This document shows, piece by piece, positions 25,820 to 37,935 of a stretch of 64,000 bases of DNA (positions within the stretch are counted from its first letter, which is position 1; each line of letters starts with the position of its first letter). Origin of the DNA: Peptacetobacter hiranonis (GTDB taxonomy: Bacteria > Bacillota > Clostridia > Peptostreptococcales > Peptostreptococcaceae); assembly GCF_008151785.1 (NCBI RefSeq), contig NZ_CP036523.1, forward strand, positions 806,001 through 870,000, given 5' to 3'. Under the pieces are notes generated by a model. The model did no database searches. It worked only from the letters and a program-made list of their open reading frames with translations, and was not told the origin of the DNA. Position numbers and translations under genes: made by a program.

Positions 25820-26914
25820 ATGAAGCTAATTACTACTGGAAATAATCTATGTAGAATAATGGTATCTGATGAATATACAGAGCTTGCAAATATTTTGTAT
25901 GAATTAGTAGAAAGAGATCAAAAATACGATAAAGTTGTTATTGTAACAGATGAAAATGTAGAGGTTAATCTATATGACGATTTTGTAAAATCGATTTTTT
26001 CTATAACAAATAGTAAAAAATTTTCAAAAGTATGTATAAAACCAGGAGAAGAGTCGAAGTGTTTAGAAACTTTTAATGAGCTTATATCAAAGTTTATAGA
26101 TTTTGGAATGAGTAGAAAGTCACTTGTTATAGCATTTGGCGGAGGTGTGGTTGGAGATTTAGCAGGTTTTGCAGCAGCTACATATATGAGAGGTATAGAT
26201 TATATACAGGTTCCAACGACTATATTATCACAGGTTGATTCTGCTATAGGTGGGAAAACAGGGATAGATGTAGGTGTTTATAAGAATATGATTGGAGCAT
26301 TTAAACAGCCTTTATTTACATATATAAACACAGAAACGTTAAAAACTCTTCCAAGTGATGAGCTAAAAAGCGGATTTGGAGAGATTATAAAATATGCGGC
26401 TATAATGGACGATGACGGAGAATTTGAAAAATTCTTGTACGATAATTCAGTTGAAGTAAAATGTCTGGATAATGAAAAAATTATAAAAGCTATTATGAAA
26501 TGCGCTGAGTTTAAGGCGAGAATTGTAAAAGCAGATGAGAAAGAAACTGGTTTAAGAAAAATTCTTAATTTTGGGCATACATTTGGACATGCAATGGAGA
26601 TGGAGTATAGCTTAAAACATGGTGAAGCTGTTGCTATTGGAATGAAAATAGCGTTTAGGGTAGCACTTGCAAAAGGGTATATAAAGAAAGATTATTACGA
26701 TAAATTTGTAGAGCTTATAGATAAATACGATTTTGAGTTTGATTTTGGAAAAATAGATGTAGAAAGACTGGTTGAAATTATTAAAAAAGACAAGAAAAAT
26801 AGCTTTGGAGATATTTCAGTTATACTTCCAGATGCAAGTTCATGCGTTGGAATTTTCAAAATGAGTTCTGATGATATTGAAGCTATATTGAAAAAAGAAT
26901 TTAACTTTATGTAG
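25820..26914 (+). CDS. aroB: 3-dehydroquinate synthase
   Basis: A 364-residue enzyme of the shikimate pathway, converting DAHP to 3-dehydroquinate with NAD and a divalent metal. The nucleotide-binding GGGVVGDLAGFAAATYMRG and QVPTTILSQVDSAIGGKTG blocks are present, and the metal-binding histidines are in NFGHTFGHAMEM. Length is normal for AroB. GAGGTG lies before the ATG. No other shikimate gene is in the window; it is linked to the iron-sulfur flavoprotein gene by a 12-base gap. Confidence 0.95.
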   Translation: MKLITTGNNLCRIMVSDEYTELANILYELVERDQKYDKVVIVTDENVEVNLYDDFVKSIFSITNSKKFSKVCIKPGEESKCLETFNELISKFIDFGMSRKSLVIAFGGGVVGDLAGFAAATYMRGIDYIQVPTTILSQVDSAIGGKTGIDVGVYKNMIGAFKQPLFTYINTETLKTLPSDELKSGFGEIIKYAAIMDDDGEFEKFLYDNSVEVKCLDNEKIIKAIMKCAEFKARIVKADEKETGLRKILNFGHTFGHAMEMEYSLKHGEAVAIGMKIAFRVALAKGYIKKDYYDKFVELIDKYDFEFDFGKIDVERLVEIIKKDKKNSFGDISVILPDASSCVGIFKMSSDDIEAILKKEFNFM

Positions 26915-27034
26915 AATAAAATTAAAATAGTGTGCAAATGTTATCACAACTTTAAACATAAAAAAGTTATACAGATTTGAAAAAAATACCTATTAAAATG
27001 AAAAAAATTTAAAAATTACTAAAGAACTAAATAT

Positions 27035-27063
27035 TTGATTTTAACAATTATATTTTGTATAAT
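27035..27063 (+). promoter_or_regulatory. Promoter of pduL-like gene
   Basis: TTGATT (27035-27040), a 17-base spacer and a perfect TATAAT (27058-27063), 62 bases before the ATG. Confidence 0.7.
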
Positions 27064-27125
27064 GTATTTGAAGTAATTTGTGGTTTAATGAATACAATAT
27101 AATAAAAAGATAGGAGTGATAGGCA

Positions 27126-27692
27126 ATGAAATTACCAATAGCTTTATCAAACAAACACATACACTTATCACAGGAACACATAGACGCTTTATTTGGCGAA
27201 GGTCACGAATTAGTTAAATTCAAAGATCTTTCTCAGCCAGGTCAGTATGCTTGTGAAGAAAAAGTAGACTTAGTTGGACCAAAAGGAAAATTAACAGTTA
27301 GAGTATTAGGACCAGCTAGACCAGAAACTCAGGTAGAAGTATCTTTAGCTGACTGCTTCCCTCTAGGAGTAAAAGCTCCAATAAGAGAATCAGGAGATAT
27401 AGAAGGTACTCCAGGACTTAAACTTGTTGGACCAGCAGGTGAAGTTGAATTAGAAAAAGGTGTTATAGTTGCTTCAAGACATATACATATGAGCAATGAA
27501 GACGCTGCAAAATTCGGAGTTAAAGACAAAGATATAGTAAAAGTTAGAACAGAAGGACCAAGAGGTCTTATATTCGAAAATGTATTAGTTAGAGCTAAAG
27601 ACAGCTTCAACTTAGAAATGCATGTTGACATGGAAGAAGGAAATGCAGCAGGCGTTAAAAATGGAGATTTAGTAGAATTAATAGCTGAATAA
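27126..27692 (+). CDS. pduL: PduL-type phosphate acyltransferase
   Basis: A 188-residue phosphotransacylase of the PduL family, which interconverts acyl-CoA and acyl-phosphate and is unrelated to Pta. Two similar halves each carry metal-binding histidines: SNKHIHLSQEH (from residue 8) and ASRHIHMS (near 116). It lacks the N-terminal targeting helix of carboxysome-like shell enzymes and no microcompartment genes are near. This points to a housekeeping phosphotransacetylase that turns acetyl-CoA into acetyl-phosphate. The PFOR gene 280 bases downstream supports this. A, T-rich preferred codons and a strong promoter suggest high expression. Confidence 0.9.
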   Translation: MKLPIALSNKHIHLSQEHIDALFGEGHELVKFKDLSQPGQYACEEKVDLVGPKGKLTVRVLGPARPETQVEVSLADCFPLGVKAPIRESGDIEGTPGLKLVGPAGEVELEKGVIVASRHIHMSNEDAAKFGVKDKDIVKVRTEGPRGLIFENVLVRAKDSFNLEMHVDMEEGNAAGVKNGDLVELIAE

Positions 27693-27798
27693 TTATTACT
27701 AATTAGACTGATATAAAATTAAATATGTTATACTTTTTGATAAAAATTTTTGCATTATAGTGAACATTGTATATAGTAGTAAATATTCTGAAAAAATG

Positions 27799-27827
27799 TT
27801 GGCATTTTTTTAAAAATGTAGTATGAT
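27799..27827 (+). promoter_or_regulatory. Promoter of PFOR gene
   Basis: TTGGCA (27799-27804), a 17-base spacer and TATGAT (27822-27827), with a leader of about 140 bases before the PFOR start. Confidence 0.65.
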
Positions 27828-27914
27828 ATAGAAAGTAAGATAATTAATATGCTATTTATACTCTAAAAATTTAGTGAAAATAAATGCTTAGAGCTTTATT
27901 AGTATAAATAATAA

Positions 27915-31508
<3,594 letters not shown>

Positions 31509-31514
31509 TTTTTA

Positions 31515-31825
31515 TAAAAATATGGGCTGTTGCAATATTGCAACAGCCCTTTTTATGTATAATTGTAAATATATTTAAAACTTGTTTGATAGGATACAAC
31601 TAAATTTTTAAAAGGAAGCAATTTTATATACTTGAAAATATAGACAAACTCCTCTCCAGGCAATCTAGTTGCATTGTCGAGTTCGTTTTGTCTATATTCC
31701 CAAGTACAAATTGCTTCTTTTTTTATAAAAATTTAGTTTATATCCTATCTCAAAAGTTAGTAAATTTAATTACAATTATGTATAAAAAGAGCTTGTGTAA
31801 TATTATCAACAGCCCATTTTTTGTT
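31515..31825 (+). repeat. Palindromic gene-end element, copy 5 (minimal core)
   Basis: The core is reduced to TCCAGGCAATCTAGTTGCATTGTCG at 31655-31680: the usual inner helix is replaced by GCAA-TCTAG-TTGC. The arms are the longest in the window. AACTAAATTTTTA, AAGCAATTT, TACTTG and AATATAGACAAA pair close in, then ATAATTGTAA and GATAGGATA further out. The arms even include the PFOR terminator and its inverted copy, so they run almost to the PFOR stop codon. Orientation by the core is plus, as for PFOR. The gap up to the murE start at 31929 holds no gene. Confidence 0.75.
31524..31556 (+). terminator. Terminator of PFOR gene
   Basis: A near-perfect stem (GGGCTGTTGCAA with TTGCAACAGCCC, loop TA) followed by five T. 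A degraded inverted copy of it occurs at about 31785-31816 as part of palindrome copy 5. Confidence 0.9.
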
Positions 31826-31928
31826 GCAAATTATTTGAATGGGGAATTTATTTTGAGTGAATGCTTTTTGTTTGTGTGATATAATATATTAAGTATTAAT
31901 ATAGTAAGAAAGAGAAGGTGTTTTTTTG

Positions 31929-33389
31929 ATGAAACTTAATCATATATTAGAAGGAATAGAGGTTCTTTCAGTTGTTGGGAATGAAGATGTAGAAGTTTTA
32001 AATGTTGAGTACGATTCAAGAAAGGTTGAGGAAGGTACTTTATTTATTTGTATAAAAGGATTTGTTTCAGACGGGCATAGATATATAGACTCAGCTTATG
32101 AAAAGGGAGCTAGGGTATTTTTAATTCAGGACGATGTAGATTTTAAGGAAGATTGTACTTATGTAAAGGTTGAAGATACTAGAAAGACTATGGCAAAGGT
32201 TGCAGCTAATTTCTGTGAGCATCCAGCAGATAAGTTTGATGTTATAGGTGTTACTGGAACAAATGGAAAGACTAGTATTACTACATTTATAAATGAGATA
32301 CTTAGAAACTGTAATAAGAAAGTTGGTCTTATAGGTACTATAAAGATATTTGACGGAGATAATGAGGTTCCATCAAATTCAACTACTCCTGAGAGTGTTG
32401 ATTTACAGAAGATATTCAAGAGAATGGTGGATAATGGATGTGATTGTTGTGCAATGGAGGTTTCATCTCATTCGTTAGAGCTTAGTAGAGTAGATGATAC
32501 AAACTTCAAGATAGGTATATTCACAAACTTAACTCCAGACCATTTAGATTTCCACAAGACTTTAGAAAACTACAGAAAAGCTAAGGAAAAATTATTCCAT
32601 AAGACTACTCAGGCAAATATAATCAATGTAGATGATGAGGGTGGAAGAAAGATATATGAAGCAATAAAAGGTTTAGATACTCCTTGTTACACATACGGAA
32701 TAGAGCATGATGCAGATTTCACTGCTAAAAATATTAAATCTGATGCTTCTGGGGTTGCATATACATTAGTTACTCCAAATCATACAGAAGATATATTTAT
32801 ACCAGTTCCAGGAAAATTCACAGTTTATAATACATTAGCTGTAATTGCAGCATGTGAAATGTTAGGAATAGATAAAGAAGATTACCTAAATTCTCTAAGA
32901 AATACAGGTGGGGTTGCAGGTAGATTTGAAACTGTACCAAATGACAAGGGAATAAGTGTAATAGTAGACTACGCACATACTCCAGATGCACTTGAAAATG
33001 TGTTAAATACTGCTAGAGAATTTGTTGAAGGTGATTTAATAGCTGTGTTTGGATGCGGTGGAGATAGAGATTCTGAAAAAAGACCTCTTATGGGAGGAAT
33101 AGGACAGAGATTATCTGATAGATGTATAATAACTAACGACAACCCAAGAACAGAAGATCCTGAGCTTATAATAAAAGACATACTAGCTGGATTAGATGAA
33201 AGCAATGAAAACTATAAAGTAGTAATGGATAGAAAAGAAGCTATAAAAGAAGCTATAGAATCTGCTAAAAAAGGCGATGTTATCTTAATAGCTGGAAAAG
33301 GTCATGAAAACTATCAGATACTAGGAACAGTAAAACACCACTTTGACGATAAAGAAGTTGCTAGAGAAGTATTAGACTCATTAAAATAG
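31929..33389 (+). CDS. murE: UDP-MurNAc-tripeptide synthetase MurE, DAP-type
   Basis: A 486-residue cytoplasmic Mur ligase that adds the third amino acid to the peptidoglycan stem peptide. The ATP loop is GVTGTNGKTSI (about residues 110-120), the central domain has the STTPES substrate motif, and the C-terminal domain has DNPRTEDP near residue 405. DNPR is the signature of meso-diaminopimelate specificity, so the wall probably contains DAP. The ATG at 31929 has AAGGTG upstream. Length is normal. It stands alone, away from the main mur/dcw cluster. Confidence 0.95.
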   Translation: MKLNHILEGIEVLSVVGNEDVEVLNVEYDSRKVEEGTLFICIKGFVSDGHRYIDSAYEKGARVFLIQDDVDFKEDCTYVKVEDTRKTMAKVAANFCEHPADKFDVIGVTGTNGKTSITTFINEILRNCNKKVGLIGTIKIFDGDNEVPSNSTTPESVDLQKIFKRMVDNGCDCCAMEVSSHSLELSRVDDTNFKIGIFTNLTPDHLDFHKTLENYRKAKEKLFHKTTQANIINVDDEGGRKIYEAIKGLDTPCYTYGIEHDADFTAKNIKSDASGVAYTLVTPNHTEDIFIPVPGKFTVYNTLAVIAACEMLGIDKEDYLNSLRNTGGVAGRFETVPNDKGISVIVDYAHTPDALENVLNTAREFVEGDLIAVFGCGGDRDSEKRPLMGGIGQRLSDRCIITNDNPRTEDPELIIKDILAGLDESNENYKVVMDRKEAIKEAIESAKKGDVILIAGKGHENYQILGTVKHHFDDKEVAREVLDSLK

Positions 33390-33429
33390 TATATTAATTG
33401 CATAAAGAGTGAAAAATTAATAAAAAATA

Positions 33430-33475
33430 TGGGCTATCACATTAAAAACGTATTAATGTGAAGCCCTTTTTTATT
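33430..33475. terminator. Bidirectional terminator between convergent genes
   Basis: GGGCT-CACATTAA pairs with TTAATGTG-AGCCC, with a T tract on the plus strand and A-rich sequence on the other side, placed between murE and a small minus-strand gene. Confidence 0.8.
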
Positions 33476-33487
33476 AAAATAAATTAT

Positions 33488-33658
33488 CTAATTTTCATCG
33501 GAATGAGAAAAATGAGATATCAATAGGTACGCTAGATAAATTAATCCAACACCTAAAAGACAAGCCACAACACCAAATAATATAGTAAGTGGTGTTACCC
33601 TATCTTCTACAAAATCTTTCGCGTTTTCAAGAGGTTCAACAATTTTACTTTTGTTCAT
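33488..33658 (-). CDS. Small single-helix membrane protein
   Basis: A 56-residue protein: a charged N-terminal part (NKSKIVEPLENAKDFVEDR) and one transmembrane helix (LTILFGVVACLLGVGLIYLAYLL), ending in a short His/Ser tail. GGAGG lies 8 bases before the ATG at 33658; the ORF can extend 36 bases upstream without a site. Function is unknown. Confidence 0.55.
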   Translation of the reverse strand: MNKSKIVEPLENAKDFVEDRVTPLTILFGVVACLLGVGLIYLAYLLISHFSHSDEN

Positions 33659-33921
33659 AACATATCCTCCGATCTTTTGCCAAATAGCAAACAAGTTGAT
33701 TTTTCTGAAAATAATTAATTTTCTTATCTTTAATTATATTATACAACTTTAGAAGGTAAAATAATAGTTTTTTTCTATATAAATTAATCATTATTATAGA
33801 TTTATAATGATTTCATAAAAGTGAAAATATGATAGAAAAAGATATTTCAATAGATTATAATATAAAGATACAAAGAAAAAATAAATTATAATTGATGAAA
33901 AAATTTGAAAGCGAGATGTTT

Positions 33922-34755
33922 ATGAAAATAAAGAAATTAAAAGTAATAATAGCATCTATTCTGCTTGTAGCACTTTTATTGGTGTGGGGAACAAATGATA
34001 TAGTTACATCTGAATACTTTATCAGTAGTGAAAAAATACCGGCTGATTTTGATGGATATAGAATAGTGCAAATATCAGATCTTCATAATAAAGAATTTGG
34101 AAAAAATCAAAAGAGATTAATTAAAAAAATTAAAGCTGCAAATCCAGATTTAATTGTAATCACAGGAGATATTGTGGACAGAAGAAAGTGGGGCACTAAG
34201 TATATGGAGAAGTTTTTAGCTGAATCAAAGGGAATAGCTCCAATGTACTATGTTTCAGGAAACCACGAGGTATGGTCGTTTAAATACGATAAAGTTAAAA
34301 AGATTTTAGAAAAATATGGTGTAAATATTTTGGATGATGATGTAAAAACTATAAAACACAAAAATTCAGAGATTAAAATAGCTGGAATAATAGATACTGG
34401 TTTTGAAGATAGAGAAGAATATGTGCCAGAAATATTAAAAACCTTAAAAAATAAAATAAAATCTAATGAGTACAGTATATTATTATCTCACAGACCAGAA
34501 CATATAGACGATTATGCTGATGCTGGATATGATTTAGTATTCTCTGGTCATGCACATGGTGGACAGATAAGAATTCCTTTTATTGGAGGGATTTATGCAC
34601 CACATCAGGGAATTATGCCGAAGTATACAAAGGGGGTAATCAATAAGAGAAAAACAAAAATGGTAGTCAGCAGAGGGCTTGGAAACAGCGTGATACCAAT
34701 AAGGGTATTAAACAGACCTGAGATAACGGTCACAGTTTTAAAAAGTAATCAATAA
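33922..34755 (+). CDS. Membrane-anchored metallophosphoesterase (YkuE/LpxH-like)
   Basis: A 277-residue calcineurin-like phosphoesterase anchored by one N-terminal helix (about residues 5-22). The metal-binding blocks are all visible: ISDLHN, ITGDIVDR, SGNHE, LSHRPE and FSGHAHGGQ. Homologous proteins of the YkuE type are attached to the cell envelope and act on phospholipid or UDP-diacylglucosamine-like substrates, but the true substrate here is unknown. The start is uncertain: ATG at 33922 has a weak AGCGAG, and starts at 33892 and 33895 have none. Confidence 0.8.
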   Translation: MKIKKLKVIIASILLVALLLVWGTNDIVTSEYFISSEKIPADFDGYRIVQISDLHNKEFGKNQKRLIKKIKAANPDLIVITGDIVDRRKWGTKYMEKFLAESKGIAPMYYVSGNHEVWSFKYDKVKKILEKYGVNILDDDVKTIKHKNSEIKIAGIIDTGFEDREEYVPEILKTLKNKIKSNEYSILLSHRPEHIDDYADAGYDLVFSGHAHGGQIRIPFIGGIYAPHQGIMPKYTKGVINKRKTKMVVSRGLGNSVIPIRVLNRPEITVTVLKSNQ

Positions 34756-34954
34756 AAAGAACCATAACCTATAAACATAAAATAAAATTGAAAAATAATT
34801 TAGAAAAATTCACTTATTAATACTATATGTAAATTTGATGAATTTATATAAGTATGTTATTATATCTTTATGGCGTTTGAAACGAAAAATTAGTATTTAA
34901 AAATGAAGTTATTAAATTACTTAAAGAAGTTTTTTAGAGAAAGAGGTAAACGAA

Positions 34955-35974
34955 ATGGCAGTATTAGTAACGGGTGGCGCTGGTTATATAGGTAGTCACA
35001 CATCAATAGAATTACTTGAAGAGGGGTACGAAGTAATAATAGCTGATAATTTCTGCAATAGTAACCCTACAGTAATAGAAAAAATAAAAGAATTATCAGG
35101 AAAAGAAAAAGAAATAGTTTGTTATGAGGTAGACGTTAGAGATTTCGATAAAATGGATGAAATATTTAAAAATCATAAAATAGATTCAATAATTCATTTT
35201 GCAGGTCTAAAAGCTGTTGGAGAATCTGTAGAAAAACCTATAGAATACTACAACAACAACCTAATATCAACACTAACATTATTTGATTTAATGAAAAAAT
35301 ACGATGTAAAAAACTTTGTATTTAGTTCTTCAGCGACTGTATATGGAGATCCTCATAAGTGCCCAATACTTGAAGATTTCCCTCTATCAGTAACTAATCC
35401 TTATGGAAGAACAAAACTTATGATAGAAGAAATGTTAAAGGACATAGCAAAGGTAGACGATAGCATGAATATAGCTATACTTAGATACTTCAACCCAGTT
35501 GGTGCTCATAAGAGTGGAAAAATAGGGGAAGACCCAAATGGTATACCTAACAATTTAGTTCCTTACATAACAAAAGTTGCAATAGGACAGCTTGAAAAAG
35601 TAAATGTATTTGGTAATGACTATCCAACTCCAGATGGAACAGGAGTTAGAGATTATATACATGTTGTAGACCTAGCAAAAGGTCATGTAAAAGCAATAGA
35701 CAAGCTAAAAGAAAACCCAGGACTTGTAGTGTACAACCTAGGTACAGGAACAGGTTATAGTGTATTAGAAATGATAAATATGTTCTCTGAAATAAGTGGA
35801 ATAGACATACCTTATGAAATCGTAGGTAGAAGAGCAGGGGATATAGCAGAGTGTTATGCTGATCCTACTAAAGCTGAAAAAGAATTAGGATGGAAAGCTG
35901 AGTGTGGATTAAGAGAAATGTGTGAAGATTCTTGGAGATGGCAAAAAAATAATCCAAATGGATATAAAAAATAA
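34955..35974 (+). CDS. galE: UDP-glucose 4-epimerase
   Basis: A 339-residue short-chain dehydrogenase-type epimerase interconverting UDP-glucose and UDP-galactose. The NAD loop is VTGGAGYIGSH at residues 4-14; the catalytic Ser-Tyr-Lys set is SSSATVYG and NPYGRTK. The GalE-specific blocks RYFNPVGAHKSG and DGTGVRDYIHVVDLA are present. Length is normal. AGAGGT precedes the ATG. It lies 27 bases before the L,D-transpeptidase gene on the same strand, so cotranscription is possible; the sugar may feed a wall polymer. Confidence 0.95.
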   Translation: MAVLVTGGAGYIGSHTSIELLEEGYEVIIADNFCNSNPTVIEKIKELSGKEKEIVCYEVDVRDFDKMDEIFKNHKIDSIIHFAGLKAVGESVEKPIEYYNNNLISTLTLFDLMKKYDVKNFVFSSSATVYGDPHKCPILEDFPLSVTNPYGRTKLMIEEMLKDIAKVDDSMNIAILRYFNPVGAHKSGKIGEDPNGIPNNLVPYITKVAIGQLEKVNVFGNDYPTPDGTGVRDYIHVVDLAKGHVKAIDKLKENPGLVVYNLGTGTGYSVLEMINMFSEISGIDIPYEIVGRRAGDIAECYADPTKAEKELGWKAECGLREMCEDSWRWQKNNPNGYKK

Positions 35975-36001
35975 ATTTACTTTGTAGGAGGATTTAGAGT
36001 A

Positions 36002-37807
36002 ATGAAGAAACTTGTTAAAAAGTATCTCGTTGTACTAATGTCTGTTTTTATGGTGTTTGCAGCAGTCGTTCCAACAACTACAGTAGAAGCAGCCTCAAAA
36101 CAGTTAATTATAGTTAATACGAAATACAACAAACTATCATTTTATGAAAATGATAAACTAGTAAAAAAATTTAATGTAGCATCTGGAAAACCTAGTACAC
36201 CTACACCAACAGGTAAGACTAAGGTAGCAAACAAAATAGTAAATAGACCATACTATTCTGGTGGTATTCCAGGTGGACACCCAAATAACCCATTAGGAAA
36301 TAGATGGATAGGTATATTTGGTGGAGGCACTTATGCTATTCATGGAAATAACAAAGAAAGCTCTATAGGAAAACATGTTTCTGGTGGATGTATAAGAATG
36401 CATAATGCAGAAATAAGATGGTTATTCCCTCAGGTTAGAGTTGGATGTACTGTTTTAATAGACTACAGTACAAAAACTGACGCACAGATAGCTAAAAAAT
36501 ACGGAGTTTCATTCAAAGAACCTATACAGCCTGGATGGAAAACTGTAAACGGTCAGAAAAAATACTTAAAAGCAAATGGAAAATATGCAGCTAATGAATG
36601 GTTAACTATATCAGGTAAAAAATATCACTTTGGTGCAAATGGTTTAACTGACAAAGGAATGCAGACAATAGCTGGTAAAAAATACTACTTCGATAAAAAT
36701 GGTGTTATGAAAACTGGATGGATAACTGAAGGTGATTTCAAATACTACTTTGATCCAAATGGAGCAGCTCATATAGGATGGTTAGAATTAAATGGTAAAT
36801 CATACTACTTTGACCAGACTGGAGCAATGGTAACTGGAGAACAGAGCATAGATGGAATTGACTACACATTCAATGAAAATGGTGAAGCAATTGCAAAATG
36901 GGATGTAATAAAAGGAAACAATAGATTCTCTACAGCTACAGAAATAAGTAAGATGAATTATGCAACTGGTGGAACTGTAGTACTTGTAAATGGTAATGCA
37001 GTTGCAGATGGTATAGCTGCTACACCTCTTGCAGCATCAGAAAATGCTTCAATACTATTAGCTAACACAGATAATCTACCAAAAGAAACTGCTGATAGAA
37101 TGAAAGAAATAGCACCTCAGAAAGTTATAATAGTAGGTGGAGAAAATGCAGTTAGCAAAGCATTAGAAGCTAAAATAGCAAATGACTATGCTGTTGAAGT
37201 ACAGAGAATAGCTGGTAAAGACAGATATGCAACTTCATTTGAAATAGCTAAAGCACTTGTTGAAAGTGGAGCAGAAATAAAAACTGCTTACATAGTATCT
37301 GGAATGGGTGAAGCAGATGCCCTTTCAGTAGCATCAAAAGCTGGAGCAGACAAACAGCCAATAATACTTACAGGAAAAGATTCTATATCTCCTGAAATGT
37401 ACGAATGGTTAAAAGAACAGAACCTTGAAGACGCTTACTTCATAGGTGGAAATAAAGTTATATCAGATGATGTAATAAACTCAGTAAATGAAATAACAAC
37501 AAATGATGTAACAGCAAATAGAATAGCTGGTAACAACAGAGAAGAAACAAATGCCAAAGTAATAGAAAAACTTTACAAAGGTGGATTTAGTAATGTATAT
37601 GCAGCTAAATCAAATGTATTAGTAGATGCTCTTTCTGCTGGTCCTATGGCAGCACAGAGAAACTGCCCAGTAGTTTTAGTTAACTCTAGAGGACTTACAG
37701 ATGCACAGAAAAATGTGCTTTCTGGTAAATATGTAGATCATGTATATCAGATAGGTGGAGGAGTTTCATTTAAAGGTATGAGCGAACTTAACTCTATTTG
37801 CAAATAA
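36002..37807 (+). CDS. L,D-transpeptidase with cell-wall-binding repeats
   Basis: A 601-residue exported enzyme. After a signal peptide (cleavage near residues 30-32) comes a YkuD L,D-transpeptidase domain (about 33-155), which makes 3-3 peptidoglycan cross-links; the catalytic motif HVSGGCIRMH has the nucleophile Cys130, with His114 in AIHGN. Next are about five choline-binding-like repeats (residues 175-305, e.g. GKKYYFDKNGVMKTGW). Three cell-wall-binding type 2 repeats follow (from RFSTATEI near 312, RYATSFEI near 410, REETNAKV near 508). Combining all three is unusual; type 2 repeats anchor proteins to a wall polymer in C. difficile. GGAGG lies upstream of the ATG. Confidence 0.9.
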   Translation: MKKLVKKYLVVLMSVFMVFAAVVPTTTVEAASKQLIIVNTKYNKLSFYENDKLVKKFNVASGKPSTPTPTGKTKVANKIVNRPYYSGGIPGGHPNNPLGNRWIGIFGGGTYAIHGNNKESSIGKHVSGGCIRMHNAEIRWLFPQVRVGCTVLIDYSTKTDAQIAKKYGVSFKEPIQPGWKTVNGQKKYLKANGKYAANEWLTISGKKYHFGANGLTDKGMQTIAGKKYYFDKNGVMKTGWITEGDFKYYFDPNGAAHIGWLELNGKSYYFDQTGAMVTGEQSIDGIDYTFNENGEAIAKWDVIKGNNRFSTATEISKMNYATGGTVVLVNGNAVADGIAATPLAASENASILLANTDNLPKETADRMKEIAPQKVIIVGGENAVSKALEAKIANDYAVEVQRIAGKDRYATSFEIAKALVESGAEIKTAYIVSGMGEADALSVASKAGADKQPIILTGKDSISPEMYEWLKEQNLEDAYFIGGNKVISDDVINSVNEITTNDVTANRIAGNNREETNAKVIEKLYKGGFSNVYAAKSNVLVDALSAGPMAAQRNCPVVLVNSRGLTDAQKNVLSGKYVDHVYQIGGGVSFKGMSELNSICK

Positions 37808-37863
37808 TATAAATAAGTTTTAAAGTTATTTATTAAAAAGTAAAAACTATTAATTAAGAAATA

Positions 37864-37920
37864 AACGCAGTTTCCGAAAAATATCGGCATTATGCTTAAA
37901 ATCGGAAGCTGCGTTATTTT
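37864..37920 (+). terminator. Terminator of L,D-transpeptidase gene
   Basis: AACGCAGTTTCCGA pairs with TCGGAAGCTGCGTT and is followed by T residues. It lies only 16 bases before the start of the next gene. Confidence 0.8.
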
Positions 37921-37935
37921 TAAAGGGGTGAATTT

